From assembly GCA_905194315.1 (NCBI GenBank), contig CAJJRX010000007.1:1-64000 (forward strand): a stretch of DNA of 64,000 nucleotides, in the 5' to 3' direction. Below are positions 35,136-43,510 of the stretch, one piece after another. Position 1 is the first letter of the stretch, and each line of letters opens with the position of its first letter. The notes beneath the pieces are model-generated. The model searched no databases, had not been told where the DNA came from, and saw only the letters and a program-made list of their open reading frames with translations. The stretch comes from an uncultured Sutterella sp. (lineage in GTDB: Bacteria > Pseudomonadota > Gammaproteobacteria > Burkholderiales > Burkholderiaceae_F). The position numbers were made by a program, and so were the translations under genes.

Positions 35136-35912
35136 ATGCCCGGTTATCCTACCGACCTCTTATCCAACCGCTCTGTCGTCAAACGCGACAGCTACGCCAT
35201 CATCACCCCGCAGGGTCGTGTCACCAACGTGATCCCCGGTATCAAGGACGCCACGATGACGATCCTCTGCACCCCGAAGATGGGCGCAGGTTTTGTGCAG
35301 CTGATTGGTAAGCTCGGCCCGACGGCACATACTGAATATCCGTACGCTACCGCCTGCCACGAAGAATCCTTCATCTATGTTCTCGACGGCTGTGTTGAAC
35401 TTGAAGTGACCGTCGGCGAAGAAAAGAAGGTCCTCAAGCAGGGTGGCTACGCCTACGCACCCGCCGGTGTCGGTATCGGCTTTAAGAACGTCAACGGCAA
35501 GGAAGGCCGCATTCTTCTCTACAAGCAGCGCTATGTGCCGCATCCCAAGGGACTCAAGCCCTGGGCTGTTTTCGGCAACATCAACGAAGTCGCCTTCCGT
35601 GACTACGACGGTATGGCCAACGTGCATGTGAAGGACTTCCTCCCGATCGATGAAGCCTTTGACATGAACATGCACATCCTCTCCTTTGATCCGGGTGCCA
35701 GCCACAACATCTGCGAAACGCACGTTCAGGAACACGGCGCCTACATCTATGAAGGCGAAGGCATGTACCTGCTCGACGATGAATGGATCCCCGTGAAGTC
35801 CGAAGACTTCATCTGGATGGGCGCCTTCTCCGTGCAGGCCGGCTACGGCATCGGCCGCGGCCCGTTCAGCTACATCTATTCCAAGGATTGCCACCGCGAC
35901 GTGGACATCTAA
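35136..35912 (+). CDS. allE: (S)-ureidoglycine aminohydrolase, copy 1
   Basis: A bicupin enzyme that converts (S)-ureidoglycine to (S)-ureidoglycolate and ammonia in allantoin degradation. The 258-residue protein follows E. coli AllE closely, especially at the C-terminus: FDMNMHILSFDPGASH, ETHVQEHGAYIYEGEG, WIPVKSEDFIWMGAF and SYIYSKDCHRDVDI. The His, Glu and Gln residues there bind manganese. The ATG at 35136 follows GGGAGAAG and matches the start of copy 2; an upstream frame to 35097 is not shared. From base 35205 onward the DNA is identical to copy 2 (40514 onward), while the first 24 codons differ at 11 synonymous positions. Confidence 0.93.
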   Translation: MPGYPTDLLSNRSVVKRDSYAIITPQGRVTNVIPGIKDATMTILCTPKMGAGFVQLIGKLGPTAHTEYPYATACHEESFIYVLDGCVELEVTVGEEKKVLKQGGYAYAPAGVGIGFKNVNGKEGRILLYKQRYVPHPKGLKPWAVFGNINEVAFRDYDGMANVHVKDFLPIDEAFDMNMHILSFDPGASHNICETHVQEHGAYIYEGEGMYLLDDEWIPVKSEDFIWMGAFSVQAGYGIGRGPFSYIYSKDCHRDVDI

Positions 35913-36935
35913 GGCAAACCCGACAATCGACTGAAAAGGAACTATCACTATGGCACTCGATATCAACTTCAAAGCCCGTGACATTCGCGAAGTGCTGGAC
36001 GCCACCCACATGCGCGGCCGCAACATCACCTTCCTGGATGACTTCTCCCGCGAAGAGATCCTCAACCTGTACCGCGCCGCTGAAATGCTCGAACCGTTCA
36101 TGCGCACCGGTACCGACCTTCTGAAGGGCAAGGTTCTCTACACGCTGTTCTTCCAGCCCTCGACCCGTACGCGCTGCTCGCATGAAAACGCCATGCACCG
36201 TCTCGGCGGCTCCGTGATTACGGAAGCCGACCCGACACACAACTCCTCTGTTGCCAAGAACGAATCTCTGGCTGACAGCCTGCGTGTGACGAGTGAATAT
36301 GCTGACGTTATCGTTATGCGTCACCCGAACGACGAAGAAGCCCTCGGTGCTCTGAAGGAAATTGAAGGTCATTGCGCTCCGGTGATTTCCGGCGGCTACG
36401 GCCACGTCACCCACCCGACCCAGGGTCTGCTTGACTCCTACACCTGCTGGCGTGCTTTCGGCGACCTCTCCAAGGTTACCGTTGCCATCGCCACGCCTGA
36501 CCTCTCGCGTGCCCGCTCCGGTCAGTCTTTCGCTCTCGCGCTTGCCGCCATGGGCGCCAAGATCATCTACACGGGTACGAGCGAACTGCGTACGCCTGAA
36601 ATCGTCCGCCAGAAGCTCAAGGCCATGGGTGCGAACTTCGAAGAACACTTCGACCTTACGCGTCAGCAGAACGAAGAGCTCTATGCCGACACGAACGTCG
36701 ACCTGATCTATCTGCCGGGCTGCTCGGTCAAGAAGGACGACCCGAACCGTGCCGACTTCGAAAAGAAGATGGCCAACTACTACGTGTCCCTGGAAATGCT
36801 CAAGAACATCAAGGCCAAGACGGGCAAGACGGTCGGCGTGCACCACTCGCTGCCGCGCAACCCGGGCGAATTCGACTTTGGCATTGACAACACCGAACAT
36901 CAGCTCTACTTCCGTGCGATCGGCTTCTCCGTGGC
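35205..36935 (+). repeat. 1731-bp identical direct repeat, copy 1
   Basis: Identical to 40514-42244 as far as I can compare, including the 37-base spacer between the two genes. Flanks differ at once: the first 69 bases of allE carry only synonymous changes, and after 36935 the next differences are at 36936 and 36972, then the sequences are unrelated. This is the mark of gene conversion between older duplicates. Confidence 0.9.
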
Positions 36936-36978
36936 GCTTCGTATGGCTCTGCTGGCTGCTGTGGTTGGTGTCAACTAA
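35950..36978 (+). CDS. Aspartate-transcarbamylase-like carbamoyltransferase, copy 1
   Basis: A 342-residue carbamoyltransferase (ATCase/OTCase superfamily). The carbamoyl-phosphate site STRTR is at residues 71-75, and the later HHSLPR (from His298) has the ATCase form. Lacking pyrimidine neighbours and placed 37 bases after allE, upstream of allB and with a carbamate kinase near copy 2, it most likely acts in ureide catabolism, releasing carbamoyl phosphate from ureidoglycine, ureidoglycolate or oxalurate. Transcarbamylases of this kind have been proposed in purine degradation and include YgeW-like proteins. The substrate is not proven. The protein is identical to copy 2 at 41259. Confidence 0.85.
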   Translation: MALDINFKARDIREVLDATHMRGRNITFLDDFSREEILNLYRAAEMLEPFMRTGTDLLKGKVLYTLFFQPSTRTRCSHENAMHRLGGSVITEADPTHNSSVAKNESLADSLRVTSEYADVIVMRHPNDEEALGALKEIEGHCAPVISGGYGHVTHPTQGLLDSYTCWRAFGDLSKVTVAIATPDLSRARSGQSFALALAAMGAKIIYTGTSELRTPEIVRQKLKAMGANFEEHFDLTRQQNEELYADTNVDLIYLPGCSVKKDDPNRADFEKKMANYYVSLEMLKNIKAKTGKTVGVHHSLPRNPGEFDFGIDNTEHQLYFRAIGFSVALRMALLAAVVGVN

Positions 36979-37004
36979 TTAACGCCGGTATTTGCACTGC
37001 TTGA

Positions 37005-37046
37005 GCGGAGAGGAATTTTCCTCTCCGCCGGGAACATGTTTTTTTT
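37005..37046 (+). terminator. Hairpin with downstream T-tract (possible attenuator)
   Basis: An 11-bp stem GCGGAGAGGAA/TTCCTCTCCGC is followed after ten bases by eight T. The gap makes it a weak terminator, so read-through into the carrier gene is expected. Confidence 0.5.
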
Positions 37047-37082
37047 CTGCAACCGCAGATTTTCCTTACTAAGGAACCCAAA

Positions 37083-38519
37083 ATGACTGAAATGACCGCC
37101 AATTCTCCGTCACCGAAGAAAAAGGGTTTTAAGATGCCGGACATTTATATTGTCCTGGGTATCTTTATTCTGGTGATGGCCGTTCTCACCTACGTTGTCC
37201 CTGCCGGTAACTACCAGCGTCAGATGATGCAGACCGCCCACGGTATGCAGAATCTGGTTGTGGCTGGAACCTATAAAGCTGCCGAACAATCGCCTGTGGG
37301 TCTGATGGACCTCATCACTGCTGTCCCGGCCGGTCTTGAACGTGCATCCGGGATCGTGTTCCTGACCTTTATGGTTGGCGCCTGTATGGGTCTTATCAAG
37401 CGTGCCGGTCTGATTGACCTCGGTGTGCAGCGTCTCAGTAACGCCGTCGGTACGAGTGACTTCCTGGTTGCTCCGATTCTGATGGTGGTTCTCTCGATTC
37501 TGGCCGCCTTCATCGGCGTGCCTGAACTCTCTCTGGCCTATCTGCCGGTGTTCCTGCCGCTGTTCTACCGGCTCGGCTATGATGGTATGACCGCTACTGC
37601 AGTCGCACTGCTCGGCCCCTGCCTGGGCTTTACTTTCGGTATTACGATTCCGGGCTCCGTTGGTATGGGTCAGGTGATTTCTCAGATCCCGATGTTCTCC
37701 GGTTCCGCTTTCCGTGCCGGCGTACTGGTTCTCGTGGTTGCTGTAGCCATCGTTTATGTGATGACCTACGCTGCCCGCGTCAAGAAGAACCCCCAGTCCA
37801 GCCTTACCTATGACACGGACAACATTGTCAAGGCTGAAATTCTTGCCGAAGAAGGCGAAAAGAAGTCTCTCACCTTCACGCAGCGTCAGAAGCTTGCCGG
37901 CCTCTCTCTGCTGGTCATGTTCCCGATCGCTATTTACCTCATTCTTTCCAAGGGCCTCGGCTTTAAGGAAATCGGCGGTCTGTTCCTCTTCATCGGTATC
38001 ATCTCCTCGATCATTGCCGGTAAGGGTCCGCAGGAAATCTGCGACGACATCAATGCCGGTATGCGTGACCTGATGGTTGGTGCTCTGCTTTGCGGTGTTG
38101 CGTCTGCTATCGCGGTTGTGATGGACAAGGGTAATATTACGGATACCATTGTTTACTGGCTCTCCACCTCGCTGGGTTCCTGGTCGCCTGCCATCTGCGC
38201 TATCGTGATCTTCTGGGAACAGGCTCTGTTTAACTTCCTGATTCCTGGTGCTACGGCTCTTACCGTGCTGACCATGCCGGTTCTCTCTCCGTTGGCTTCT
38301 CTTCTGGATATCTCGCAGCAGGCTATCGTTAGCGCTAACGCCTGGGGCGGTCAGCTCACCGACATCTTCTTCCCGACGTCCGGCTTCTTCGTGGCCACGC
38401 TGGTGATTGCTAAGGTTGACTTCTTCAAATGGCTGCGCTTCTATACCCCGCTGATGCTCATCCTTGGTGTGATCGCTTCTGCTGCTCTCTATATCCAGCA
38501 GGTGTTTAACATTCCCTAA
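37083..38519 (+). CDS. YfcC-family membrane carrier
   Basis: A 478-residue integral membrane protein with about 12 hydrophobic segments, of the YfcC/ArcD-like part of the DcuC superfamily. Landmarks are the start PDIYIVLGIFILVMAVLTYVVPAGNY, FMVGACMGLIKRAG, LAYLPVFLPLF and the C-terminal NAWGGQLTDIFFPTSGFF. It lies between the transcarbamylase and allantoinase genes and ends 15 bases before allB, so it is co-expressed with ureide catabolism. Uptake of a ureide or exchange of an end product is likely. Relatives move amino acids and carboxylates. Confidence 0.82.
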   Translation: MTEMTANSPSPKKKGFKMPDIYIVLGIFILVMAVLTYVVPAGNYQRQMMQTAHGMQNLVVAGTYKAAEQSPVGLMDLITAVPAGLERASGIVFLTFMVGACMGLIKRAGLIDLGVQRLSNAVGTSDFLVAPILMVVLSILAAFIGVPELSLAYLPVFLPLFYRLGYDGMTATAVALLGPCLGFTFGITIPGSVGMGQVISQIPMFSGSAFRAGVLVLVVAVAIVYVMTYAARVKKNPQSSLTYDTDNIVKAEILAEEGEKKSLTFTQRQKLAGLSLLVMFPIAIYLILSKGLGFKEIGGLFLFIGIISSIIAGKGPQEICDDINAGMRDLMVGALLCGVASAIAVVMDKGNITDTIVYWLSTSLGSWSPAICAIVIFWEQALFNFLIPGATALTVLTMPVLSPLASLLDISQQAIVSANAWGGQLTDIFFPTSGFFVATLVIAKVDFFKWLRFYTPLMLILGVIASAALYIQQVFNIP

Positions 38520-38534
38520 TCTGAGGAGGTATAA

Positions 38535-39902
38535 ATGAAATACGACTTGATTATTTCAGGCGGACAGGTTGTTCTTTCGGACCGTGTCGAAAAACTCGAT
38601 ATCGGTATCAAAGACGGCAAGATTGTCGACATCGCTCCCAAGTTAGAGGGTGCTGACAAGGTGGTCTGCGCAACCGGTCAGTATGTGATGCCCGGGATGG
38701 TTGATCCCCACATGCACATTTCTGAACCCGGCCGTACAGAATGGGAAGGCTACTACACAGGCACACAGGCCATGGCTGCCGGCGGTATCACATCCTTTGT
38801 GGAAATGCCGCTCAACACGGTGCCTGCCACAACGACAGTTGAAACGCTGAACATCAAGCTTGAAGCCGCCAAGGATCAGTGCTGGGTGGACTACAGCCCG
38901 ATGGGCGGTCTGGTTCCCTGGAATCTGGCTGATATCGGTCCGATGGCTGAAAATGGTGTCTATGCCTACAAGGCCTTCGTTGCCACCTGCGGCTCCGGCA
39001 AACCGGGTGACTTCAAGAATGTGACCGACTTCGAACTTTATCAGGGCTGTAAGGAAATCGCTAAACATGACGGTATTCTTGTTGTCCACTGTGAAAACGC
39101 GACCATTACGGACGGTCTCGGTCGTGCTGCTAAAGAGGCAGGGCTCACCAAGGTTTCTGATTACGTGGCGACCCGCCCCATCTTTACCGAACTCGAAGCG
39201 GCCCGTCGCGTCCTGCTGATTGCAAAAGAAGCCGGCTGCCGTATTCACATCGCTCACTGCTCTTGCACGGAAGTGATGGATGAGGTGCAGAAGGCCATTG
39301 ATGAAGGTCAGAATGCCAGTTTCGAATCCTGCCCGCATTATTTCCTGCTGGCGACGGAAGATCTGGATGCAATCGGACCGAAGTCCAAGTGCTCGCCTCC
39401 GATTCGTGACCGTGTGCATCAGAAGCTCAACTGGGACAAACTTGCCCGCGGTGAAGTGCAGATGCTCGTGAGCGATCACTCGCCGTGCACACCCGATTTG
39501 AAGAGCGACCCCAATGCCTTCAAGGCCTGGGGTGGTATCAGTGCCGCACAGAACTGTGTTGATGCGATGTTTGACGAAGCTGTTCTGAAGCGTCACATCA
39601 GTCCGGTCATTCTTGCCAAGGCGCTGTCGACCAACGCTGCTAAGCGCTTCCGCATGACCGGCAAGGGTGAGATTGCTCCGGGCTTTGACGCCGACCTGGT
39701 GCTCATTGACCCGAATCAGTCCTACACCATCACGGCTGAAGGTCTGTACTACAAGAACAAGTTCTCCGCTTATGAAGGCCGCAAGGTTGACTGCCGTATC
39801 ACGCACACCTTTGTGCGCGGCAATCTGGTCTATTCGCTGGAGAAGGGTTTCGAAGGCAAGCCGATCGGCCGCCGTATCGACCACAGCCGCTACAACAACT
39901 AA
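38535..39902 (+). CDS. allB: Allantoinase
   Basis: Opens the hydantoin ring of allantoin to give allantoate. The 455-residue amidohydrolase matches E. coli AllB along its length: PGMVDPHMHISEPGRTEWEGY with metal ligands His59 and His61, the carboxylated Lys146 in AYKAFVATCG, ESCPHYF, KCSPPIRD and LVSDHSPC. GAGGAGG precedes the ATG, and it follows the YfcC carrier by 15 bases. It ends the first island operon at a strong terminator. Allantoate amidohydrolase (AllC), the next enzyme of the usual pathway, is not in the window. Confidence 0.95.
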   Translation: MKYDLIISGGQVVLSDRVEKLDIGIKDGKIVDIAPKLEGADKVVCATGQYVMPGMVDPHMHISEPGRTEWEGYYTGTQAMAAGGITSFVEMPLNTVPATTTVETLNIKLEAAKDQCWVDYSPMGGLVPWNLADIGPMAENGVYAYKAFVATCGSGKPGDFKNVTDFELYQGCKEIAKHDGILVVHCENATITDGLGRAAKEAGLTKVSDYVATRPIFTELEAARRVLLIAKEAGCRIHIAHCSCTEVMDEVQKAIDEGQNASFESCPHYFLLATEDLDAIGPKSKCSPPIRDRVHQKLNWDKLARGEVQMLVSDHSPCTPDLKSDPNAFKAWGGISAAQNCVDAMFDEAVLKRHISPVILAKALSTNAAKRFRMTGKGEIAPGFDADLVLIDPNQSYTITAEGLYYKNKFSAYEGRKVDCRITHTFVRGNLVYSLEKGFEGKPIGRRIDHSRYNN

Positions 39903-39933
39903 CTGAGTTTCCTCTGATCTCCTAACAGGGAGC

Positions 39934-39971
39934 GGGCTCACGGTGCACTCTGCACTGTGGGCCCATTTTAT
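39934..39971 (+). terminator. Rho-independent terminator after allB
   Basis: GGGCTCACGGTGCA pairs with TGCACTGTGGGCCC and is followed by ATTTTATT. Confidence 0.82.
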
Positions 39972-40444
39972 TGACGGGAGTGCGTCCGACGGAATCAGGC
40001 TTGCAGAGCACTCTCAGAGAGCGTCAGGATGAGCGAGGCGTATGTAAACGTCCTCTGAGTGTCTCCGCTGCGCCAGAGGATGGAGCCTTTTAGGGCTGTG
40101 GCCTGCCGCCGGCAAACCGGCGTACCGGAAAACGTTATGTCGCTGCAGGGGCGCCGTCAGTCGATTGTGCGTTGGTGACAAACACTTATCATTTTTTCAG
40201 GGACCCTGCGCAAAATTCCCTATTGCTGAGAAAACGGATGAAACATTGTTCTTTCAGTGGTTTATCACTTTTTATGTGCAAATGTTGCTGCCTGTGAGAA
40301 AAGAAAGCGATGTCATCAAATGATAAGCGCTTGGCATTTTTGGCGTTAAAGCCGTGGGCTCAAAAACGTATAGTAGATTTAACCAAACGAAGGGGAAAGC
40401 TTTTGACTTTCCGCTTAAATTCACTACTTCTATGGAGCTACTAA
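39972..40444 (+). promoter_or_regulatory. 473-base leader region of the second allE operon
   Basis: No gene was recognised. Near the right end a plausible promoter is TTAAAG (40346-40351), 17 bases, TATAGT (40369-40374), giving a 5' leader of about 65 bases. Upstream are GC-rich short inverted repeats (GCCGGCAAACCGGC near 40112). The region is unrelated to the leader of copy 1, so the two operons probably respond to different signals. Confidence 0.45.
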
Positions 40445-41221
40445 ATGCCTGGTTATCCTACCGATTTGCTCTCCAACCGTTCGGTTGTGAAGCGCGACAG
40501 CTATGCCATCATTACCCCGCAGGGTCGTGTCACCAACGTGATCCCCGGTATCAAGGACGCCACGATGACGATCCTCTGCACCCCGAAGATGGGCGCAGGT
40601 TTTGTGCAGCTGATTGGTAAGCTCGGCCCGACGGCACATACTGAATATCCGTACGCTACCGCCTGCCACGAAGAATCCTTCATCTATGTTCTCGACGGCT
40701 GTGTTGAACTTGAAGTGACCGTCGGCGAAGAAAAGAAGGTCCTCAAGCAGGGTGGCTACGCCTACGCACCCGCCGGTGTCGGTATCGGCTTTAAGAACGT
40801 CAACGGCAAGGAAGGCCGCATTCTTCTCTACAAGCAGCGCTATGTGCCGCATCCCAAGGGACTCAAGCCCTGGGCTGTTTTCGGCAACATCAACGAAGTC
40901 GCCTTCCGTGACTACGACGGTATGGCCAACGTGCATGTGAAGGACTTCCTCCCGATCGATGAAGCCTTTGACATGAACATGCACATCCTCTCCTTTGATC
41001 CGGGTGCCAGCCACAACATCTGCGAAACGCACGTTCAGGAACACGGCGCCTACATCTATGAAGGCGAAGGCATGTACCTGCTCGACGATGAATGGATCCC
41101 CGTGAAGTCCGAAGACTTCATCTGGATGGGCGCCTTCTCCGTGCAGGCCGGCTACGGCATCGGCCGCGGCCCGTTCAGCTACATCTATTCCAAGGATTGC
41201 CACCGCGACGTGGACATCTAA
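40445..41221 (+). CDS. allE: (S)-ureidoglycine aminohydrolase, copy 2
   Basis: This encodes the same 258-residue protein as 35136-35912; the two amino acid sequences are identical. The first 24 codons use different synonymous codons at 11 places, after which the DNA is identical. It begins the second operon, with the transcarbamylase copy and carbamate kinase behind it and its own upstream region. Two loci for one enzyme may allow different regulation or higher dosage. Confidence 0.93.
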   Translation: MPGYPTDLLSNRSVVKRDSYAIITPQGRVTNVIPGIKDATMTILCTPKMGAGFVQLIGKLGPTAHTEYPYATACHEESFIYVLDGCVELEVTVGEEKKVLKQGGYAYAPAGVGIGFKNVNGKEGRILLYKQRYVPHPKGLKPWAVFGNINEVAFRDYDGMANVHVKDFLPIDEAFDMNMHILSFDPGASHNICETHVQEHGAYIYEGEGMYLLDDEWIPVKSEDFIWMGAFSVQAGYGIGRGPFSYIYSKDCHRDVDI

Positions 41222-42244
41222 GGCAAACCCGACAATCGACTGAAAAGGAACTATCACTATGGCACTCGATATCAACTTCAAAGCCCGTGACATTCGCGAA
41301 GTGCTGGACGCCACCCACATGCGCGGCCGCAACATCACCTTCCTGGATGACTTCTCCCGCGAAGAGATCCTCAACCTGTACCGCGCCGCTGAAATGCTCG
41401 AACCGTTCATGCGCACCGGTACCGACCTTCTGAAGGGCAAGGTTCTCTACACGCTGTTCTTCCAGCCCTCGACCCGTACGCGCTGCTCGCATGAAAACGC
41501 CATGCACCGTCTCGGCGGCTCCGTGATTACGGAAGCCGACCCGACACACAACTCCTCTGTTGCCAAGAACGAATCTCTGGCTGACAGCCTGCGTGTGACG
41601 AGTGAATATGCTGACGTTATCGTTATGCGTCACCCGAACGACGAAGAAGCCCTCGGTGCTCTGAAGGAAATTGAAGGTCATTGCGCTCCGGTGATTTCCG
41701 GCGGCTACGGCCACGTCACCCACCCGACCCAGGGTCTGCTTGACTCCTACACCTGCTGGCGTGCTTTCGGCGACCTCTCCAAGGTTACCGTTGCCATCGC
41801 CACGCCTGACCTCTCGCGTGCCCGCTCCGGTCAGTCTTTCGCTCTCGCGCTTGCCGCCATGGGCGCCAAGATCATCTACACGGGTACGAGCGAACTGCGT
41901 ACGCCTGAAATCGTCCGCCAGAAGCTCAAGGCCATGGGTGCGAACTTCGAAGAACACTTCGACCTTACGCGTCAGCAGAACGAAGAGCTCTATGCCGACA
42001 CGAACGTCGACCTGATCTATCTGCCGGGCTGCTCGGTCAAGAAGGACGACCCGAACCGTGCCGACTTCGAAAAGAAGATGGCCAACTACTACGTGTCCCT
42101 GGAAATGCTCAAGAACATCAAGGCCAAGACGGGCAAGACGGTCGGCGTGCACCACTCGCTGCCGCGCAACCCGGGCGAATTCGACTTTGGCATTGACAAC
42201 ACCGAACATCAGCTCTACTTCCGTGCGATCGGCTTCTCCGTGGC
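40514..42244 (+). repeat. 1731-bp identical direct repeat, copy 2
   Basis: Partner of 35205-36935, with an offset of 5309 bases in the same orientation. Recombination between the two would remove the carrier and allB. Confidence 0.9.
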
Positions 42245-42287
42245 ACTTCGTATGGCTCTGCTGGCTGCTGTGGTTGGTGTGAACTAA
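41259..42287 (+). CDS. Aspartate-transcarbamylase-like carbamoyltransferase, copy 2
   Basis: Protein identical to 35950-36978, with only two silent base changes near the 3' end (42245 and 42281). In this copy the gene is followed, after a 105-base inverted repeat, by carbamate kinase. That placement makes the natural sequence: transcarbamylase releases carbamoyl phosphate from a ureido compound, and carbamate kinase uses it to make ATP. See copy 1 for motifs. Confidence 0.85.
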   Translation: MALDINFKARDIREVLDATHMRGRNITFLDDFSREEILNLYRAAEMLEPFMRTGTDLLKGKVLYTLFFQPSTRTRCSHENAMHRLGGSVITEADPTHNSSVAKNESLADSLRVTSEYADVIVMRHPNDEEALGALKEIEGHCAPVISGGYGHVTHPTQGLLDSYTCWRAFGDLSKVTVAIATPDLSRARSGQSFALALAAMGAKIIYTGTSELRTPEIVRQKLKAMGANFEEHFDLTRQQNEELYADTNVDLIYLPGCSVKKDDPNRADFEKKMANYYVSLEMLKNIKAKTGKTVGVHHSLPRNPGEFDFGIDNTEHQLYFRAIGFSVALRMALLAAVVGVN

Positions 42288-42293
42288 TGACCT

Positions 42294-42398
42294 GCAGGTG
42301 AAAGAGTCTCCTTAAGCATGATGGTGTCCATCCGGAGGGAAGGGGTAGCGTTAAGAGCGTTACGTCTCTCCCTCCGAGGGACTCTTTAATTCACCTGC
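42294..42398 (+). repeat. Long imperfect inverted repeat between transcarbamylase and carbamate kinase
   Basis: GCAGGTGAAAGAGTC (42294-42308) faces GACTCTTT...CACCTGC (42380-42398), an inner pair GGAGGGA/TCCCTCC (42334-42340, 42369-42375) follows, and GTAGCGTT/AGCGTTAC closes the loop with wobbles. No T-run. The RNA would fold into one long hairpin ending 26 bases before the arcC start, likely adjusting relative expression. Confidence 0.55.
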
Positions 42399-42424
42399 GT
42401 TATCGACTTTGAGGAAAGAATAAA

Positions 42425-43351
42425 ATGCGTCTCGTTATTGCTCTGGGTGGTAACGCCCTTTTGAAGCGCGGTCAGCCGATGACCAGTGAAAATCAGCGTG
42501 CCAACGTGCGCCTTGCCTGCGAACAGATCGCCAAGGCCTATGAAGGCAACCAGCTCGTTGTTACGCACGGCAACGGCCCGCAGGTCGGTCTCATTGCTCT
42601 GCAGAATGATGCCTACAAGACTGTTCCGATGTACCCGCTCGATGTGATCGGCGCCGAATCTCTCGGTATGATCGGTTACATGATCCAGCAGGAACTCGCT
42701 TCTTTTGTGCCCAAGACCGCCTCCCTGGTTAACGTTCTCACGCAGACAGAAGTTGACCCTGAAGACCCGGCATTCAAGAACCCGACAAAGCCTGTCGGCC
42801 CCGTCTACTCCAAGGAAGAGGCTGAACAGCTTGCTGCTGAAAAGGGCTGGACGATTGCTCAGGACAATGACAAGTATCGCCGCGTTGTGGCCTCTCCGCA
42901 GCCCAAGCGCATCTGGGGTCTGAAGCCCTTGAAGACGCTCGTGGAAGCCGGCTATATCACCATCTGCTGCGGCGGTGGCGGTATCCCGACATACTTTGTT
43001 GACGGCAAGCTTGTCGGCGCTGAAGCTGTGATCGACAAGGATCTCGCAAGTTCTCTGCTCGCTTCGAGCATTGACGCTGATGTGTTCGTGATCGCCACCG
43101 ACGTCGAAGGCGCTTACACCGGCTGGGGTACGCCCGAACAGAAGCGCATCGCTCAGGCTGATCCTGAAAGCCTGCGTGCCATGGGCTTTGCCAAGGGCTC
43201 CATGGGTCCGAAGATTGAAGCAGCCTGCCGCTTCGTTGAAGCCACCGGCCGCACAGCTGTGATCGGTGCTCTTGACCAGATCGACGCCATTCTTGCCGGT
43301 AAGGCCGGTACCCGCGTTGTCAAGGAAAAGGGCGTTGTCTACGCTGAATAA
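42425..43351 (+). CDS. arcC: Carbamate kinase
   Basis: Makes ATP from carbamoyl phosphate and ADP, releasing ammonia and CO2. The 308-residue protein has the family signatures [15 protein letters not shown] at the start, [16 protein letters not shown] near residue 45, CCGGGGIP near 181 and [11 protein letters not shown] near 203. AAAG-rich sequence precedes the ATG. It closes the second allE operon and ends at a terminator. It is distinct from the paralogue at 55913. In this setting it is the energy-yielding last step of ureide fermentation (the AllK role). Confidence 0.95.
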   Translation: MRLVIALGGNALLKRGQPMTSENQRANVRLACEQIAKAYEGNQLVVTHGNGPQVGLIALQNDAYKTVPMYPLDVIGAESLGMIGYMIQQELASFVPKTASLVNVLTQTEVDPEDPAFKNPTKPVGPVYSKEEAEQLAAEKGWTIAQDNDKYRRVVASPQPKRIWGLKPLKTLVEAGYITICCGGGGIPTYFVDGKLVGAEAVIDKDLASSLLASSIDADVFVIATDVEGAYTGWGTPEQKRIAQADPESLRAMGFAKGSMGPKIEAACRFVEATGRTAVIGALDQIDAILAGKAGTRVVKEKGVVYAE

Positions 43352-43381
43352 CCGGACAATGTTCACATAATTTGTGTACGC

Positions 43382-43423
43382 AAACGGAATGACCTTACAA
43401 TTGTGGGGCATTCCGTTTTGTTT
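43382..43423 (+). terminator. Rho-independent terminator
   Basis: AAACGGAATG pairs with CATTCCGTTT and is followed by TGTTTC. Confidence 0.8.
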
Positions 43424-43510
43424 CTATAGACCTGCGACAGAATCGATTTTAATAGTACAGCGGTGATCACTAGCCCGTGCTGTACCTGAGGAACAACGAG
43501 GAGGAGTTGG

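Noticed and set aside
40354..40620. Frame overlapping the start of allE copy 2
   Set aside because: Out of frame with allE, and the shared portion only reflects the duplicated DNA.
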